Assembly (NCBI RefSeq): GCF_003628145.1
Contig: NZ_RBZV01000002.1
Span: 682,001-746,000, forward strand
DNA length: 64,000 nucleotides
Direction of reading: 5' to 3'
Source: Trinickia fusca
GTDB taxonomy: Bacteria; Pseudomonadota; Gammaproteobacteria; Burkholderiales; Burkholderiaceae
In this document: one piece after another, positions 27,169-36,741 of the stretch
How the letters are laid out: each line of letters starts with the position of its first letter
How positions within the stretch are numbered: position 1 is the stretch's first letter
Notes under the pieces: model-generated
The model's database searches: none
Told to the model about the DNA's origin: nothing
The model's input: only the letters and a program-made list of their open reading frames with translations
Made by a program: the position numbers and the translations under genes

Positions 27169-27561
27169 AGGGCGACTGGCTCCCAAGGCGTGATTGAACA
27201 GGGTCGCGGCGAGCAGCGCTCGCGCGGCCGAGCGGGCTCGTCTGCCCGCTCTCGGTATGGCAATCATCGGCAAACGCGCAGCGCCGAACCAGCCGCACGA
27301 CACGCATTCAGTTTCGCCGCAGGATTGAAAATCTCAGCCGCCATGCGGTGGCGCGCCGATCGCATGTATCGCCCGCCATCGAGCGCGACACCCTGCACCG
27401 ACCCACATCGTTCGCCCGAAAAATAAATTCACCCAATATTCTTTTTTAGGCGCAAACGATTTCCTCGGAACCGCTTCCTGCTTTTGCTCTTCCCTCGACG
27501 AGGTGCACCGCTATAATCTTGACGATAAAGAAAGGCGCAAAAAATAACCGCACCGAGGGCG
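27169..27561. promoter_or_regulatory. Divergent spacer between dehydrogenase and LysR genes
   Basis: A 393-base non-coding stretch. The half near the LysR gene is AT-rich and has a perfect TATAAT at 27512-27517, about 45 bases before the LysR start, with no good -35 at standard spacing. The other half is GC-rich and featureless apart from short Arg-rich open frames. A LysR-type operator is expected here but no convincing T-N11-A dyad was singled out. Confidence 0.45.
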
Positions 27562-28479
27562 ATGATGAATCAGCTCGAACAAATGGCATCGATGGCGATC
27601 TTTGCAAAAATCGTCGAGACGATGAGTTATACGGAGGCCGCGCGCGTAATCGGGGTGTCGAAGTCCGCCGTCAGCAAGGAGCTGGCGCGGCTCGAAGCCA
27701 CACTCGGCGTCACGCTGCTCAAGCGCACCACGCGCAAGATCGAAATCACCGACGTGGGGCGGACGTATTACGAGTACTGTGCGCGCATGCTCGTAGAAAT
27801 GCGCAGTGCCGATGCGTTCATGGAGAAATATCACGCCGACCCGGTCGGCAATCTGCGAGTGGCGGCCCCTGTCACGTTCGGCAATGTCGTGCTGATGCCG
27901 GCATTAAATCAATTCGCCACGAAATACGTGAACGTGCAGGTCGAACTCGATTTAACGGATCGGCAAATCGATCCCGAAAGCCAGAATGTCGATGTCGCGA
28001 TCATGATCAACCGCAGCAAGCCCGAGCATGCGCGCGGCAAGGTCCTGATGGAGATCGACTGGGGGTTGTTCGCCGCGCCGGCCTACCTCGGGCGCCATCC
28101 TTCGATCACCGATCCCGAGCAGCTCTCGCGCCACGGCTTCCTGCTGTTTCGCGGCCCCGCTCACACGAGCGTGGTCGCCATGCAGAAGCACAAGCGCGAA
28201 GTCGAGGTGCGCGCGCGCTGCGTGATGCGCTCGAACAACAGCCGCGCACTGTTGAGCTCGGCGCTCGACGGCCTCGGCGTGGCCTACCTGCCGCGCTATG
28301 TCGCGAACGAGGCCGTCGACGACGGCACGCTCGTACCGATCTTTCCCGACTGGACCTTCGAAAAACGCTTCGCCTTCCTGATGTGGCGCGACGATCCGTT
28401 CGTCGCCCCGCGCGTGCTCTCGTTCATCCAGTTCCTGACCGACCACTTCGCCAACACACACACGCCTAGCGCGGCGTAG
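27562..28479 (+). CDS. LysR-family transcriptional regulator
   Basis: A 305-residue LysR-type regulator. The N-terminal winged helix-turn-helix is clear (MASMAIFAKIVETMSYTEAA, RVIGVSKSAVSKELARLEAT, LLKRTTRKIEITDVGRTYYE), followed by the periplasmic-binding-like effector domain (GNLRVAAPVTFGNVVLMPAL, FLLFRGPAHTS, LLSSALDGLGVAYLPRYVAN). The subgroup with the N-terminal AIFAKIVE usually regulates adjacent oxidoreductase genes. It is divergent from the dehydrogenase/OpuAC pair and convergent with the efflux operon, whose last gene it overlaps by 14 bases. Effector unknown. Confidence 0.95.
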   Translation: MMNQLEQMASMAIFAKIVETMSYTEAARVIGVSKSAVSKELARLEATLGVTLLKRTTRKIEITDVGRTYYEYCARMLVEMRSADAFMEKYHADPVGNLRVAAPVTFGNVVLMPALNQFATKYVNVQVELDLTDRQIDPESQNVDVAIMINRSKPEHARGKVLMEIDWGLFAAPAYLGRHPSITDPEQLSRHGFLLFRGPAHTSVVAMQKHKREVEVRARCVMRSNNSRALLSSALDGLGVAYLPRYVANEAVDDGTLVPIFPDWTFEKRFAFLMWRDDPFVAPRVLSFIQFLTDHFANTHTPSAA

Positions 28480-29974
28480 CTGAAGGGCTTGGCGTGCTCG
28501 TCGCAGGCGTAGCACTCGCCAGCGCGGGCGCGCCGTGCGTCGACGCCTGCGCCTGCCAGCCACCGCCAAGCGCCTTCGCCAGAAAGACCAGTGTCGCCAG
28601 CTGGCGACCGTGAATGGCGACCTCCTGTTCGCGGCTCGTCTGCAGCTGCTGCTGCGCACTGATCACATCGATGAACGCGGTCATCCCGCCCGTGTAGCGT
28701 TCATGCGCCATATCGACGAGGCGACGCGCATCGTCGACGGCCGCATGCGCCTGTCGCGCGGCGACGTCGAGCACCGACAGGCCCGTCACGCCGTCCTGCA
28801 CCTGCTGCATCGCGTCGAGCACCGTCTGCCGATAGCGCGCCTGCGCTTCGGCATAGCCAGCCTGAGCGAAATCGACGCGCGCGCGACGCTTGCCACCGTC
28901 GAACAGCACCGACTCGGCCGATGCGCCGACCGACCACAACAGCGCCGGCGCACTGAGCATGCTGGCGAAGCGCGTCGCTTCCCAGCCGATGCCAGGGTTC
29001 AGCACGAGGCTCGGAAAGTACGCGGCGCGTGCCACGCCGATGCGCGCGTTGGCCGCCGCCATCGCGCGTTCTGCCGACGCGATGTCGGGCCGCCGCTCGA
29101 GCAGTTCGCTCGGCAATGCCAACGAGACAGCCGGTGGCGGCGTATCGATCAGCGGCACCACGCGCTGCGCGATCGAGAACGACGAGGCCGGCAAGCCGAC
29201 GAGCGCCGCGAGCGCATGCTCGTATTGCGCGCGCGTGGCGAAGAGCAGTTGCGCCTGGGTGCGCGTCGCATCGAGCTGTGTCTGCTGCTGCAAGACATCG
29301 AGGCCCGAGACCGCGCCGAGATCGTGCCGCGTGCGCACGTAGTCGAGCGACTGCTGCTGCAGCGCAATGATTTGCGCCAGCACGTCGCTTTGCGCATCGA
29401 CGATGCGCAGCGCCACATAAGTGGCCGCCACGTCGGCCGTGATCACGAGCCGCGCGTTGGCCAGATCGTCCGCAGCCGCTTCTGTCGAAGCATTCGCGGC
29501 CTCCACTTCGCGACGAATGCGCCCGAACAGATCGAGCTCATAGCCCACGCTCGCGCGCAGCACCACATCGTTCTGCACGGTCGAGAAAGTCGGCACCGCA
29601 TAGTTGATGCGCGGCCGCTCGCCCGAGATCTTCTCGCGCGCCACGTCCGCTTGGAGACCCAGCTGGGGCGAGCGCGCCGACGCGACTTCGGCGAGACTCG
29701 CACGCGCGGCGTCGTAATGCGCGCTCGCCGCCCGCAGCGTCTGGTTGTCGGCGAGCGCGGCCGCTTCGAGGCTGTCGAGCTGCGCATCGCCAAAGCCGCG
29801 CCACCAATCGAGCGCGAGCGGCGCATGCGTGGGGGCCGCCGCATGCCAGTAAGCGTCGCTGGCCTCGATGCGCCACGCCGAGGGCGTCTCGACATCAGGC
29901 CTGCGGTAGTCGGGCCCGGCCGCGCACCCGGCAAGCGCCGCCAGCATCGGCAACCAGCCCCAGCGCCTCTTCAC
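28466..29974 (-). CDS. RND efflux outer-membrane lipoprotein (NodT/OprM family)
   Basis: A 502-residue TolC-like outer-membrane channel. The signal peptide ends in the lipobox LAGC (AALAGCAAGPDYRRPDV). Two outer-membrane efflux protein repeats follow, with the typical NQTLRAASAHYDAARASLAE and VGYELDLFGRIRREVEAANA, then LLERRPDIASAERAMAAANA and the second repeat's FIDVISAQQQLQTSREQEVA. It completes the tripartite pump with the two genes upstream; its ATG overlaps the adaptor stop by four bases. A low-complexity Ala/Ser/Thr tail ends the protein. The 3' end overlaps that of the LysR gene. Confidence 0.94.
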   Translation of the reverse strand: MKRRWGWLPMLAALAGCAAGPDYRRPDVETPSAWRIEASDAYWHAAAPTHAPLALDWWRGFGDAQLDSLEAAALADNQTLRAASAHYDAARASLAEVASARSPQLGLQADVAREKISGERPRINYAVPTFSTVQNDVVLRASVGYELDLFGRIRREVEAANASTEAAADDLANARLVITADVAATYVALRIVDAQSDVLAQIIALQQQSLDYVRTRHDLGAVSGLDVLQQQTQLDATRTQAQLLFATRAQYEHALAALVGLPASSFSIAQRVVPLIDTPPPAVSLALPSELLERRPDIASAERAMAAANARIGVARAAYFPSLVLNPGIGWEATRFASMLSAPALLWSVGASAESVLFDGGKRRARVDFAQAGYAEAQARYRQTVLDAMQQVQDGVTGLSVLDVAARQAHAAVDDARRLVDMAHERYTGGMTAFIDVISAQQQLQTSREQEVAIHGRQLATLVFLAKALGGGWQAQASTHGAPALASATPATSTPSPSATPR

Positions 29975-31218
29975 GCGTGCCCCTTCGTCGGCGCGGGCGC
30001 GGCAATGACTTTATCGCCATCGGCCAGCGAGTCGCCGGGATTGACGATGACCTGATCCTTCGGCGTGAGCCCGCTCTCGATTTCGAGCGACTGCCCCAGA
30101 TCGCGCGCGATCACGACGGGCTGCAAATGCACGCGACCGTCTGCACCGACCACCGCCACACGTGGCCCTTCGGCACGAAACAGCAGCGCATTGCCGGGCA
30201 CTTGCAGGCGCGCATGAGCGGTATCGGCGAACGCCACCTGCACGTAGGCCCCGGGCATCAACGCACCATCGCGGTTGGGCAGCGTCACTTCGACCTGCAT
30301 CGAGCGCGTCGTCACGTCGATGGCCTGCGCCGTGTGTGTGACGGTGCCCGCGAACGAGCGACGCGCGAGCTCGGCCTGCGTCACGACGACGTGCGCGCCC
30401 GGCGCCATACCTTGGGCGTAGGCCTGCGGCACGTCGACGTAGACGCGCAGCGGGTCGGTCTGCGCGAGCGCGAACAAGGCACGGCGCGTGCCGCCATTGC
30501 CCGCGTCGACGAGATCGCCGACGTCGACGTTACGCCGCGTCACGACGCCTCCGAACGGCGCGACGATGCGCTTGAACGACTCGAGTTCGCCGAGCCGCTT
30601 CACGTTCGCATCGGCCGCGGCAAAGCTGGCTGCGGCTTCGTCGTAGGCGCTCGAGCGTTCGTCGAGTTCCTGCTGCGAGACGGCGTCGTGCGCGCGCAGC
30701 TCGCGCCAGCGCGTCAGCGAACTCTTCGCGAGACCCAACGTGACGTTGGCCTGACGCCGCTGCGCGAGCGCCTGAGCCAGCTCCTGATCGATCTCGGGCG
30801 TATCGAGCTCGGCCAGCAGCTGCCCTTCCCGCACGCGCGTGCCGATGTCGGCATACCAGTGCTTCACGTAGCCGTTCGCGCGCGCATAGATCGGCGATTC
30901 GACGGCGCCGCGCAGCGTGCCCGGCAGCACGAGCGCATCGCCATGACGCGGCAGTGTCGGCTTGACGACGTACACGTACTCGCGCTGATTGCTCGCCGAT
31001 GCGTCGGCCAGCGCATGCGTGCGCTCGATGCCGACGACAACCGTACGCGCCGTCAGCACGACGAGCACGACCGCGATCAACATTGCCGCGACGCGCAGGC
31101 GTCGCCGCACCGTGTCCTGCGACGGCAACGGCATGGCGCTGCCCTCGGGCGACGTACGCGAGGCGTCGGAGGCAGCGTGCAGCCGCTCGGCGTTGACGGA
31201 TTCCAGAGAGTCGTCCAT
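29971..31218 (-). CDS. RND efflux periplasmic adaptor (HlyD/MFP family)
   Basis: A 415-residue membrane-fusion protein. After a 35-residue cytoplasmic tail, one helix (LRVAAMLIAVVLVVLTARTV, about 42-61) anchors it. The lipoyl half-motifs SPIYARANGYVKHWYADIGT and VREGQLLAELDTPEIDQELA flank an alpha-hairpin (about 145-205), followed by IVAPFGGVVTRRNVDVGDLV and the beta-barrel and membrane-proximal domains. Start ATG 31218 (MDDSLESV). It starts 23 bases after the pump gene and overlaps the outer-membrane gene by four bases. Confidence 0.94.
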   Translation of the reverse strand: MDDSLESVNAERLHAASDASRTSPEGSAMPLPSQDTVRRRLRVAAMLIAVVLVVLTARTVVVGIERTHALADASASNQREYVYVVKPTLPRHGDALVLPGTLRGAVESPIYARANGYVKHWYADIGTRVREGQLLAELDTPEIDQELAQALAQRRQANVTLGLAKSSLTRWRELRAHDAVSQQELDERSSAYDEAAASFAAADANVKRLGELESFKRIVAPFGGVVTRRNVDVGDLVDAGNGGTRRALFALAQTDPLRVYVDVPQAYAQGMAPGAHVVVTQAELARRSFAGTVTHTAQAIDVTTRSMQVEVTLPNRDGALMPGAYVQVAFADTAHARLQVPGNALLFRAEGPRVAVVGADGRVHLQPVVIARDLGQSLEIESGLTPKDQVIVNPGDSLADGDKVIAAPAPTKGHA

Positions 31219-31241
31219 GTCGTTGCGTTTTAAATGGATCG

Positions 31242-34200
31242 TCACGGTGCGTGCCGCGCGTCTCGCTTGCGCGCAAGACGCCCATGCAAGACCGAGAACA
31301 CGAGCGGCACGAACACGAGCGTCGAGACCGTCGCGAACAGCAGGCCACCGATCACGGCGCGCCCGAGCGGCGCGTTTTGCTCCGCCGCTTCGCCGATGCC
31401 CAACGCCATCGGCAACATGCCGACGATCATGGCCGTAGCCGTCATCAAGACGGGCCGCATACGGGTCGCCCCGGCTTCGAGCGCGGCGGCGAGTGGCGTC
31501 GCCCCCGCGGCCAGGCGCTCGCGCGCGAACGACACCACGAGAATGCTGTTGGCCGTCGCCACCCCGACCGTCATGATGCCGCCGGTCAGCGCGGGCACCG
31601 ACAGGCGCGTCCCGGTCAGGAACAGCATCCATGCGATGCCGGCCAAGGCCGCAGGCAGCGCGCTGATGATGATCAAGGGATCGAGCCACGACTGAAAGTT
31701 CACGACGATCAGCAGATACACGAGCACGACCGCCACGGCGAGCCCGATATAGAGCCCCGAGAACGACGAGCGCATCGTCTCCACCTGGCCACGTACGTCG
31801 ATGTCCGAGCCGCGTGCGAGGGTCGGCCGCGCCGCTGCAACGAGCTTGTCGATCTCGCGCGCGACGCTGCCGAGGTCGCGCCCTTGCACCGAGACGAGCA
31901 CATCGATGGCCGGGCGGATGTTGTAGTGCGACACCTCGGCCGGCAACGCGCGCCGCTCGACGCGCACCAGATTGCCGAGCAACTGCGGGCGGCTCGTCAC
32001 GCCCGGCGCCGTCACGGGGATGCGCATGAGGCTGTCGAGCGAGGCCGCGTCGTACTGCGGCATCTGCACGCTGAGCGGGTATTGCACACCGTTGTGCTCG
32101 TTGAGCCAGAACGCAGGTGCCGTCTGCGAACTGCCGGACAGGGCGACGAGCAGATTCTGCGCGACATTTTGCGCAGTCAAGTCCAGCTGCTGCAAGCGGG
32201 AGCGGTCCATCTGAAACACGAGCGTCGGCTCGTCCACGCGTTGCTGGATATGCGCATCAGCAGCGCCCGGCAGCGAACGAATCGCCTTCATGAGGTGACT
32301 CGCCACGGCAAAGTTCGCGCGCTGATTGGCGCCGACGATCTGCACGTCGATCGCGGCAGGCAGGCCGAAGTTCAGGATCTGCGTCACGATGTCGGCCGGC
32401 TGAAAGAAGAACTCGACGCCCGGAAAGCGCTGCGGCAGCAGCGTGCGCAAGCGCTCGACGTAGCGTTGCGCGGGCGCATGCCCCGACGCGAGCGCGATCA
32501 TCAGCTCGCCGTCGAACGTGCCGATCGTGCCGGCATTGCTGTACGACAAATTGATGCCGCTATAGGGCAGCCCCAGGTTGTCGAGGATCGGACCACGCTC
32601 GCCCACGGGGACGACTTCGCGCACGACGCCCTCGACCTGATCGGCCAGGCGCGCGGTTTCCTCGATGCGTAGCCCCGTCGGCCCGCGCATGTGCAAGCGG
32701 ATCGCACCCGAGTCGACCGATGGGAAAAAATCGGTGCCGACGACGAACAGCAGCGTCGTGGACAGCAGACACCCGCCCAGAAACGCGCCACCAAAGCGGC
32801 CCGGCCGCTCGAGCGCCATCGTCAGCAGCACGACGTAATTGGCATGCAGTCGGTCGAACACACGCTGAAAGCGCCGATGCACGCGTGCGAACAGCGAGGT
32901 CCCCGCTTGCGCGTCCTCGAGATGCATGGGCGGATGTTGCGTGAGCAGCAGCGCGAGCGTCGGCACGAGCGTGCGCGACAGCCAATACGACGCGAGCATC
33001 GCGAACACGACGGCCTCGGCAAGCGGCACGAACAGGTAGCGCGCCACACCCGTGAGGAAGAACATCGGCACGAAGACGATGCAGATCGACAGCGTCGAAA
33101 CGAATGCGGGCACGGCGATCTCGCCGGCGCCGTCGAGAATCGCATCGCGCAGGCTGCTGCCCCTATGCAAGTGGCGCTCGATGTTCTCGATCGTGACGGT
33201 CGCATCGTCGACGAGAATGCCCACCGCGAGTGCGAGCCCGCCCAGCGTCATGATGTTGATGCTCTCGCCGAGCGCCGACAGCGCGATCAGCGAAGCCAGA
33301 ATCGACAGCGGAATCGAGATCGCGATGATCAGCGTGCTGCGCCAGTTGCCCAGAAACAGCAGCACCATCGCGGCCGTCAGCGCCGCGGCGATCACGGCTT
33401 CGCGCGCCACGCCCTGCACCGCCGCCTTCACGAACACCGATTGATCGAACAGCGAAACGATCTTCAGATCGGGCGGCAGCGATTGCGCGACATGCGGCAC
33501 GAGCGCGTGAATCGCCTCGACGATCGAGAGTGTCGACGCTTCGCCGCTCTTCATCACCGACATCAGCACGCCGCGCCGCCCGTCCTGCCGCACGACGTTG
33601 GTCTGTGGCGAAAAGCCATCGCGCACGTGCGCGACTTCCCCCAGGTAGGTCGTCGCGCCGTCGACGGTGCGCACGGGAATGCGGTTCAAGCCGTCGATCG
33701 TGTCGGGCGAGGCGTTCGTCATGACCGAATATTCGGTCGCCCCGATCTTCGCGGTGCCGCTCGGCAGGATCAGGTTCTGCGCGTTGACCGCGTTGATGAC
33801 GTCGCTCGGCGTGAGGTCCTTGGCCAGCAGTGCGCGCGTGTCGAGGTCGACCGAGATCACGCGCGGCTTGCCGCCGTACGCGAACGGCACGACGGTGCCT
33901 GGAATCGTCACGAGCTGCGGGCGCAGGAAATTGGTGGCCGCATCGTTGAGCGCCTGCTCCGACATCACGGGGCTCGAGATGCCCAGTTGCAGCACCGGAA
34001 TGCTCGAAGCCGAGTACGTGAGGATCAGCGGCGGTGTCGCGCCGGGCGGCATGAAGCGCAGTTGCGCCTCCTCTGCCGACACGGCCTGCGCCATCGCCGT
34101 GCGCACGTCGGTATGCGGCTGCAAGAACAGCTTGATGATCGCGATGCCGGCCAGCGACTGCGACTCGCTATGCTGGATGTTGCTGACGAGCACGGTCAGA

Positions 34201-34409
34201 TTGCGCTCGTTCACGGTCGTGATGCGGTTGGCCATCTCGTCGGCCGACAGACCGTTGTACGTCCAGATCACGCTGATGACGGGGATGTCGATGTCGGGCA
34301 GCACATCGACCGGCGTGCGCACGAGCGTGAGCGGTGTCGCGAGCACGATCGCGAGCGCCATGACGATGAACGTGTACGGCCGCGCGAGGGCGAGCCTGAC
34401 GATCCACAT
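31242..34409 (-). CDS. RND efflux inner-membrane pump (AcrB/HAE1-type)
   Basis: A 1055-residue AcrB-family proton-driven exporter. The first helix and porter start are visible (MWIVRLALARPYTFIVMALA, LTLVRTPVDVLPDIDIPVIS), then two large periplasmic loops. The transmembrane core around helix 4 reads LGGLALAVGILVDDATVTIE, containing the paired aspartates of the proton relay; helices 10-12 carry GGIMTVGVATANSILVVSFA and RMRPVLMTATAMIVGMLPMA. Full length with no breaks. Substrate class cannot be assigned by eye; the sequence looks nearer to the multidrug than to the metal-ion branch. Confidence 0.95.
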   Translation of the reverse strand: MWIVRLALARPYTFIVMALAIVLATPLTLVRTPVDVLPDIDIPVISVIWTYNGLSADEMANRITTVNERNLTVLVSNIQHSESQSLAGIAIIKLFLQPHTDVRTAMAQAVSAEEAQLRFMPPGATPPLILTYSASSIPVLQLGISSPVMSEQALNDAATNFLRPQLVTIPGTVVPFAYGGKPRVISVDLDTRALLAKDLTPSDVINAVNAQNLILPSGTAKIGATEYSVMTNASPDTIDGLNRIPVRTVDGATTYLGEVAHVRDGFSPQTNVVRQDGRRGVLMSVMKSGEASTLSIVEAIHALVPHVAQSLPPDLKIVSLFDQSVFVKAAVQGVAREAVIAAALTAAMVLLFLGNWRSTLIIAISIPLSILASLIALSALGESINIMTLGGLALAVGILVDDATVTIENIERHLHRGSSLRDAILDGAGEIAVPAFVSTLSICIVFVPMFFLTGVARYLFVPLAEAVVFAMLASYWLSRTLVPTLALLLTQHPPMHLEDAQAGTSLFARVHRRFQRVFDRLHANYVVLLTMALERPGRFGGAFLGGCLLSTTLLFVVGTDFFPSVDSGAIRLHMRGPTGLRIEETARLADQVEGVVREVVPVGERGPILDNLGLPYSGINLSYSNAGTIGTFDGELMIALASGHAPAQRYVERLRTLLPQRFPGVEFFFQPADIVTQILNFGLPAAIDVQIVGANQRANFAVASHLMKAIRSLPGAADAHIQQRVDEPTLVFQMDRSRLQQLDLTAQNVAQNLLVALSGSSQTAPAFWLNEHNGVQYPLSVQMPQYDAASLDSLMRIPVTAPGVTSRPQLLGNLVRVERRALPAEVSHYNIRPAIDVLVSVQGRDLGSVAREIDKLVAAARPTLARGSDIDVRGQVETMRSSFSGLYIGLAVAVVLVYLLIVVNFQSWLDPLIIISALPAALAGIAWMLFLTGTRLSVPALTGGIMTVGVATANSILVVSFARERLAAGATPLAAALEAGATRMRPVLMTATAMIVGMLPMALGIGEAAEQNAPLGRAVIGGLLFATVSTLVFVPLVFSVLHGRLARKRDARHAP

Positions 34410-34433
34410 TGCGTCGTTTCCGCGTCGATACGG

Positions 34434-35411
34434 TTACTGCGAAAACAGCGCGGCGAAGCGCTTGAGCACGGCGTCGCGGCTCGTGCCGCTCTTGCCCGCC
34501 TGCGCGGGCGGCGCCGGCAGCAGCTTGATCGCGTCGAGCCCGGGGCGCTCGGCCGCCACGTCGTTACGCGCGGGGATGATGAACTCGTCGGCGACGTCCT
34601 GCTGGCCCTTGCGCGACAGCACGAAGTCGACGAAGCGCTTGGCATCGCGCGCCTCGCGCGTCTGCTTCATGATCATCATCGGGCGCGCGGTCGCGATCGT
34701 GCCCGAGCGCGGGAAGATCACTTCGATCGGCGCACCGTGCGCCTTATCTTCGAGCGCCGTATGGTCGGCCACCGCAAACAGCGCCGCCTTGCCGCCCTTG
34801 AGCACGGCATCCATCGCCTGCGCATTCGAACCCGACGGCGTGAGGCCGTTCTCTCGCAAGGCGGCGAGCATCGCCCAGATATCGGTGCCATGCTGGGCGT
34901 CGAGCGCCGCGATGAGGTCCAGCGACGAGCCCGATTGCGCGGGATCGACCGTGCCGATACGGTCGCGATAAGCCGGCGCGGCGAGGTCGCCCCAGTCTTC
35001 GGGCCGCGGCGTGTCGCTGTCGATGCGCCACACGAGCGCAAGCGTCGCTACCCCCTGTGCGACGAACTGCGGCGTGCGATAAGCGCTGGCGATATGCTCG
35101 TAGCCGGCGGGCTGATACGGCAGCAACTCGCCGCGCCGGCTCATCTCGAGCGCCGTGTCCCATGAGCCGAGAATCACCACGTCGGCCGGCGCTACGCGCT
35201 TGTCGGCCAGACGCGCGAGCACCTGGCCCGTGTCCCCTTGAAAGACGTCGACCTCGATGCCCGTTTCCTGGCGAAAGTCGGCTGCCAGCCGACGAATGAG
35301 CGGCGCGGGCCCGACGCTATAGACGGTCAATGCCGCCGCATCGGCCGCAGCCGTCGCACACACGAGTGCCGCACAACATGCACTGAGAAGTCGCACAAAG
35401 GGTCGTTTCAT
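34434..35411 (-). CDS. ABC-type periplasmic binding protein heading the RND operon
   Basis: A 325-residue extracellular solute-binding protein of the iron/polyamine (family 1, type II fold) class. Signal peptide MKRPFVRLLSACCAALVCAT is cleaved near ADA-AA. The mature start ALTVYSVGPAPLIRRLAADF, then ETGIEVDVFQGDTGQVLARL, ADVVILGSWDTALEMSRRG and GTVDPAQSGSSLDLIAALDA are typical of ferric-ion or thiamine-type binders. No ABC permease or ATPase is near. It lies 24 bases upstream of the pump gene on the same strand, so it appears to be the first gene of a four-gene efflux operon, an unusual partnership. Confidence 0.88.
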   Translation of the reverse strand: MKRPFVRLLSACCAALVCATAAADAAALTVYSVGPAPLIRRLAADFRQETGIEVDVFQGDTGQVLARLADKRVAPADVVILGSWDTALEMSRRGELLPYQPAGYEHIASAYRTPQFVAQGVATLALVWRIDSDTPRPEDWGDLAAPAYRDRIGTVDPAQSGSSLDLIAALDAQHGTDIWAMLAALRENGLTPSGSNAQAMDAVLKGGKAALFAVADHTALEDKAHGAPIEVIFPRSGTIATARPMMIMKQTREARDAKRFVDFVLSRKGQQDVADEFIIPARNDVAAERPGLDAIKLLPAPPAQAGKSGTSRDAVLKRFAALFSQ

Positions 35412-35513
35412 CGGTATCGATCGAGCCGCTCTTGTTCAAGCTTTAACGAGTGTTGCGTCGCGGCAATGGTAGCGCAACGAATGTTGTCGCCCCCTTGCCG
35501 CGCCGATTGTTTC

Positions 35514-36686
35514 CTACCGCGCGTCGAGCGTAGTCGCAGCGGAAACGTCTGACAGCGCTGAAAGGCGTGCGCCGTCCAGATTGCCGAGACTGCCGAGTCG
35601 CTCGCGCCGGGCCTGGCTGGCCGTGCGCCGACGACGCACGGCCACCGCCAGCTGCTCGACCACGCGCTCGGTGTCGGCCCAGCCGATGCACGCGTCGGTG
35701 ATGCTCTGCCCGTACACGAGCTCGCAGCCCGCACGCAGGTCCTGACGGCCATCGACGAGATTGGACTCGATCATCACGCCCACGACGGCCTCGTTGCCCT
35801 CGGCCACGAGCCGCGCCAGGTAATCGCTGACGAGCAGCTGATTCGCGTGGCGCTTGCGGCTGTTGCCGTGCGAGGCATCGATGACCACGCGCTCGGGCAG
35901 GCCGCGCTGCGCGAGCGCGGCACAGGCCTGCGCGATGCTCTGCGCGTCGTAGTTGGGCTCCTTGCCACCGCGCAGCACCAGGTGGCACGCGGCGTTGCCG
36001 GTCGTGCTGATCGTCGCCAGCGTGCCGTCGGGCGCAGCCGAGAGGAACTGATGCGGGCGACTCGCCACCTTGAGCGCATCGGCTGCGATCGACACGTTGC
36101 CGTCGGTGCCGTTCTTGAAGCCGATCGGGCACGGCAGCCCCGACGCGATCTGCCGATGGATCTGCGACTCGGTCGTACGCGCGCCGATCGCGCCCCACGC
36201 GATGAGGTCGCTCAGAAAATGCGTGGCTGCCGGCTCGAGGAATTCGGTCGCCGTCGGCACGCCGAGCAGATTGATGTCGATGAGCAGGCGCCGCGCGAGC
36301 CGCAGGCCGAGCCGCACGTCGCTGCTGCCGTCGAGCAGCGGGTCGTTGAGCAGGCCCTTCCATCCGTCGGTCGTGCGCGGCTTCTCGAAGTACGCGCGCA
36401 TGACGATTTCGACATCGTCCGCATACACGCGTCGCAGCGCCGCGATTTTCTCCGCATAGACGAGCGCCGCATCGACGTCGTGGATCGAACACGGTCCGAC
36501 GACGAGCGCCAGACGATCGTCGTCGCGCGCTACGATCGCACCGAGTGCGCGCCGCGCCTGCTCGACGGTATCGCCGGCCGCCGCGCCGGGCAACACGGTG
36601 GACAGCTCGGCGGGCGATGGCAGCGGCGCGACGTGCGCAATCCGTCCACCGTAATAGGCACCGCTTTGATGAAGGTCTTCGTTCAT
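35514..36686 (-). CDS. aroG: 3-deoxy-7-phosphoheptulonate (DAHP) synthase, class I
   Basis: A 390-residue class I (AroAI-alpha) DAHP synthase, catalysing condensation of phosphoenolpyruvate and erythrose 4-phosphate, the first shikimate step. Signatures: LALVVGPCSIHDVDAALVYA, VMRAYFEKPRTTDGWKGLLN, LGVPTATEFLEPAATHFLSD, WGAIGARTTESQIHRQIASG, GFKNGTDGNVSIAADA, VIDASHGNSRKRHANQ and MIESNLVDGRQD. Metal ligands (Cys in GPCS, His in ASHGN, the late Glu and Asp) are present. The C-terminus runs about 40 residues past the usual end with an Arg-rich, Ala/Ser-rich tail. Start ATG 36686. It stands 55 bases from the chromate-transporter genes, possibly transcribed with them. Confidence 0.93.
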   Translation of the reverse strand: MNEDLHQSGAYYGGRIAHVAPLPSPAELSTVLPGAAAGDTVEQARRALGAIVARDDDRLALVVGPCSIHDVDAALVYAEKIAALRRVYADDVEIVMRAYFEKPRTTDGWKGLLNDPLLDGSSDVRLGLRLARRLLIDINLLGVPTATEFLEPAATHFLSDLIAWGAIGARTTESQIHRQIASGLPCPIGFKNGTDGNVSIAADALKVASRPHQFLSAAPDGTLATISTTGNAACHLVLRGGKEPNYDAQSIAQACAALAQRGLPERVVIDASHGNSRKRHANQLLVSDYLARLVAEGNEAVVGVMIESNLVDGRQDLRAGCELVYGQSITDACIGWADTERVVEQLAVAVRRRRTASQARRERLGSLGNLDGARLSALSDVSAATTLDAR

Positions 36687-36741
36687 GTCCTCGGTCCTCG
36701 ATGATGATCGTTGCATGCGGCGCGCGTACGCCGGCGTCGCG

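Noticed and set aside
32691-35165. Plus-strand open frame of about 824 codons opposite the RND pump and binding protein
   Set aside because: Composition is almost entirely Arg, His, Asp, Gln; crosses two real gene boundaries; antisense shadow.
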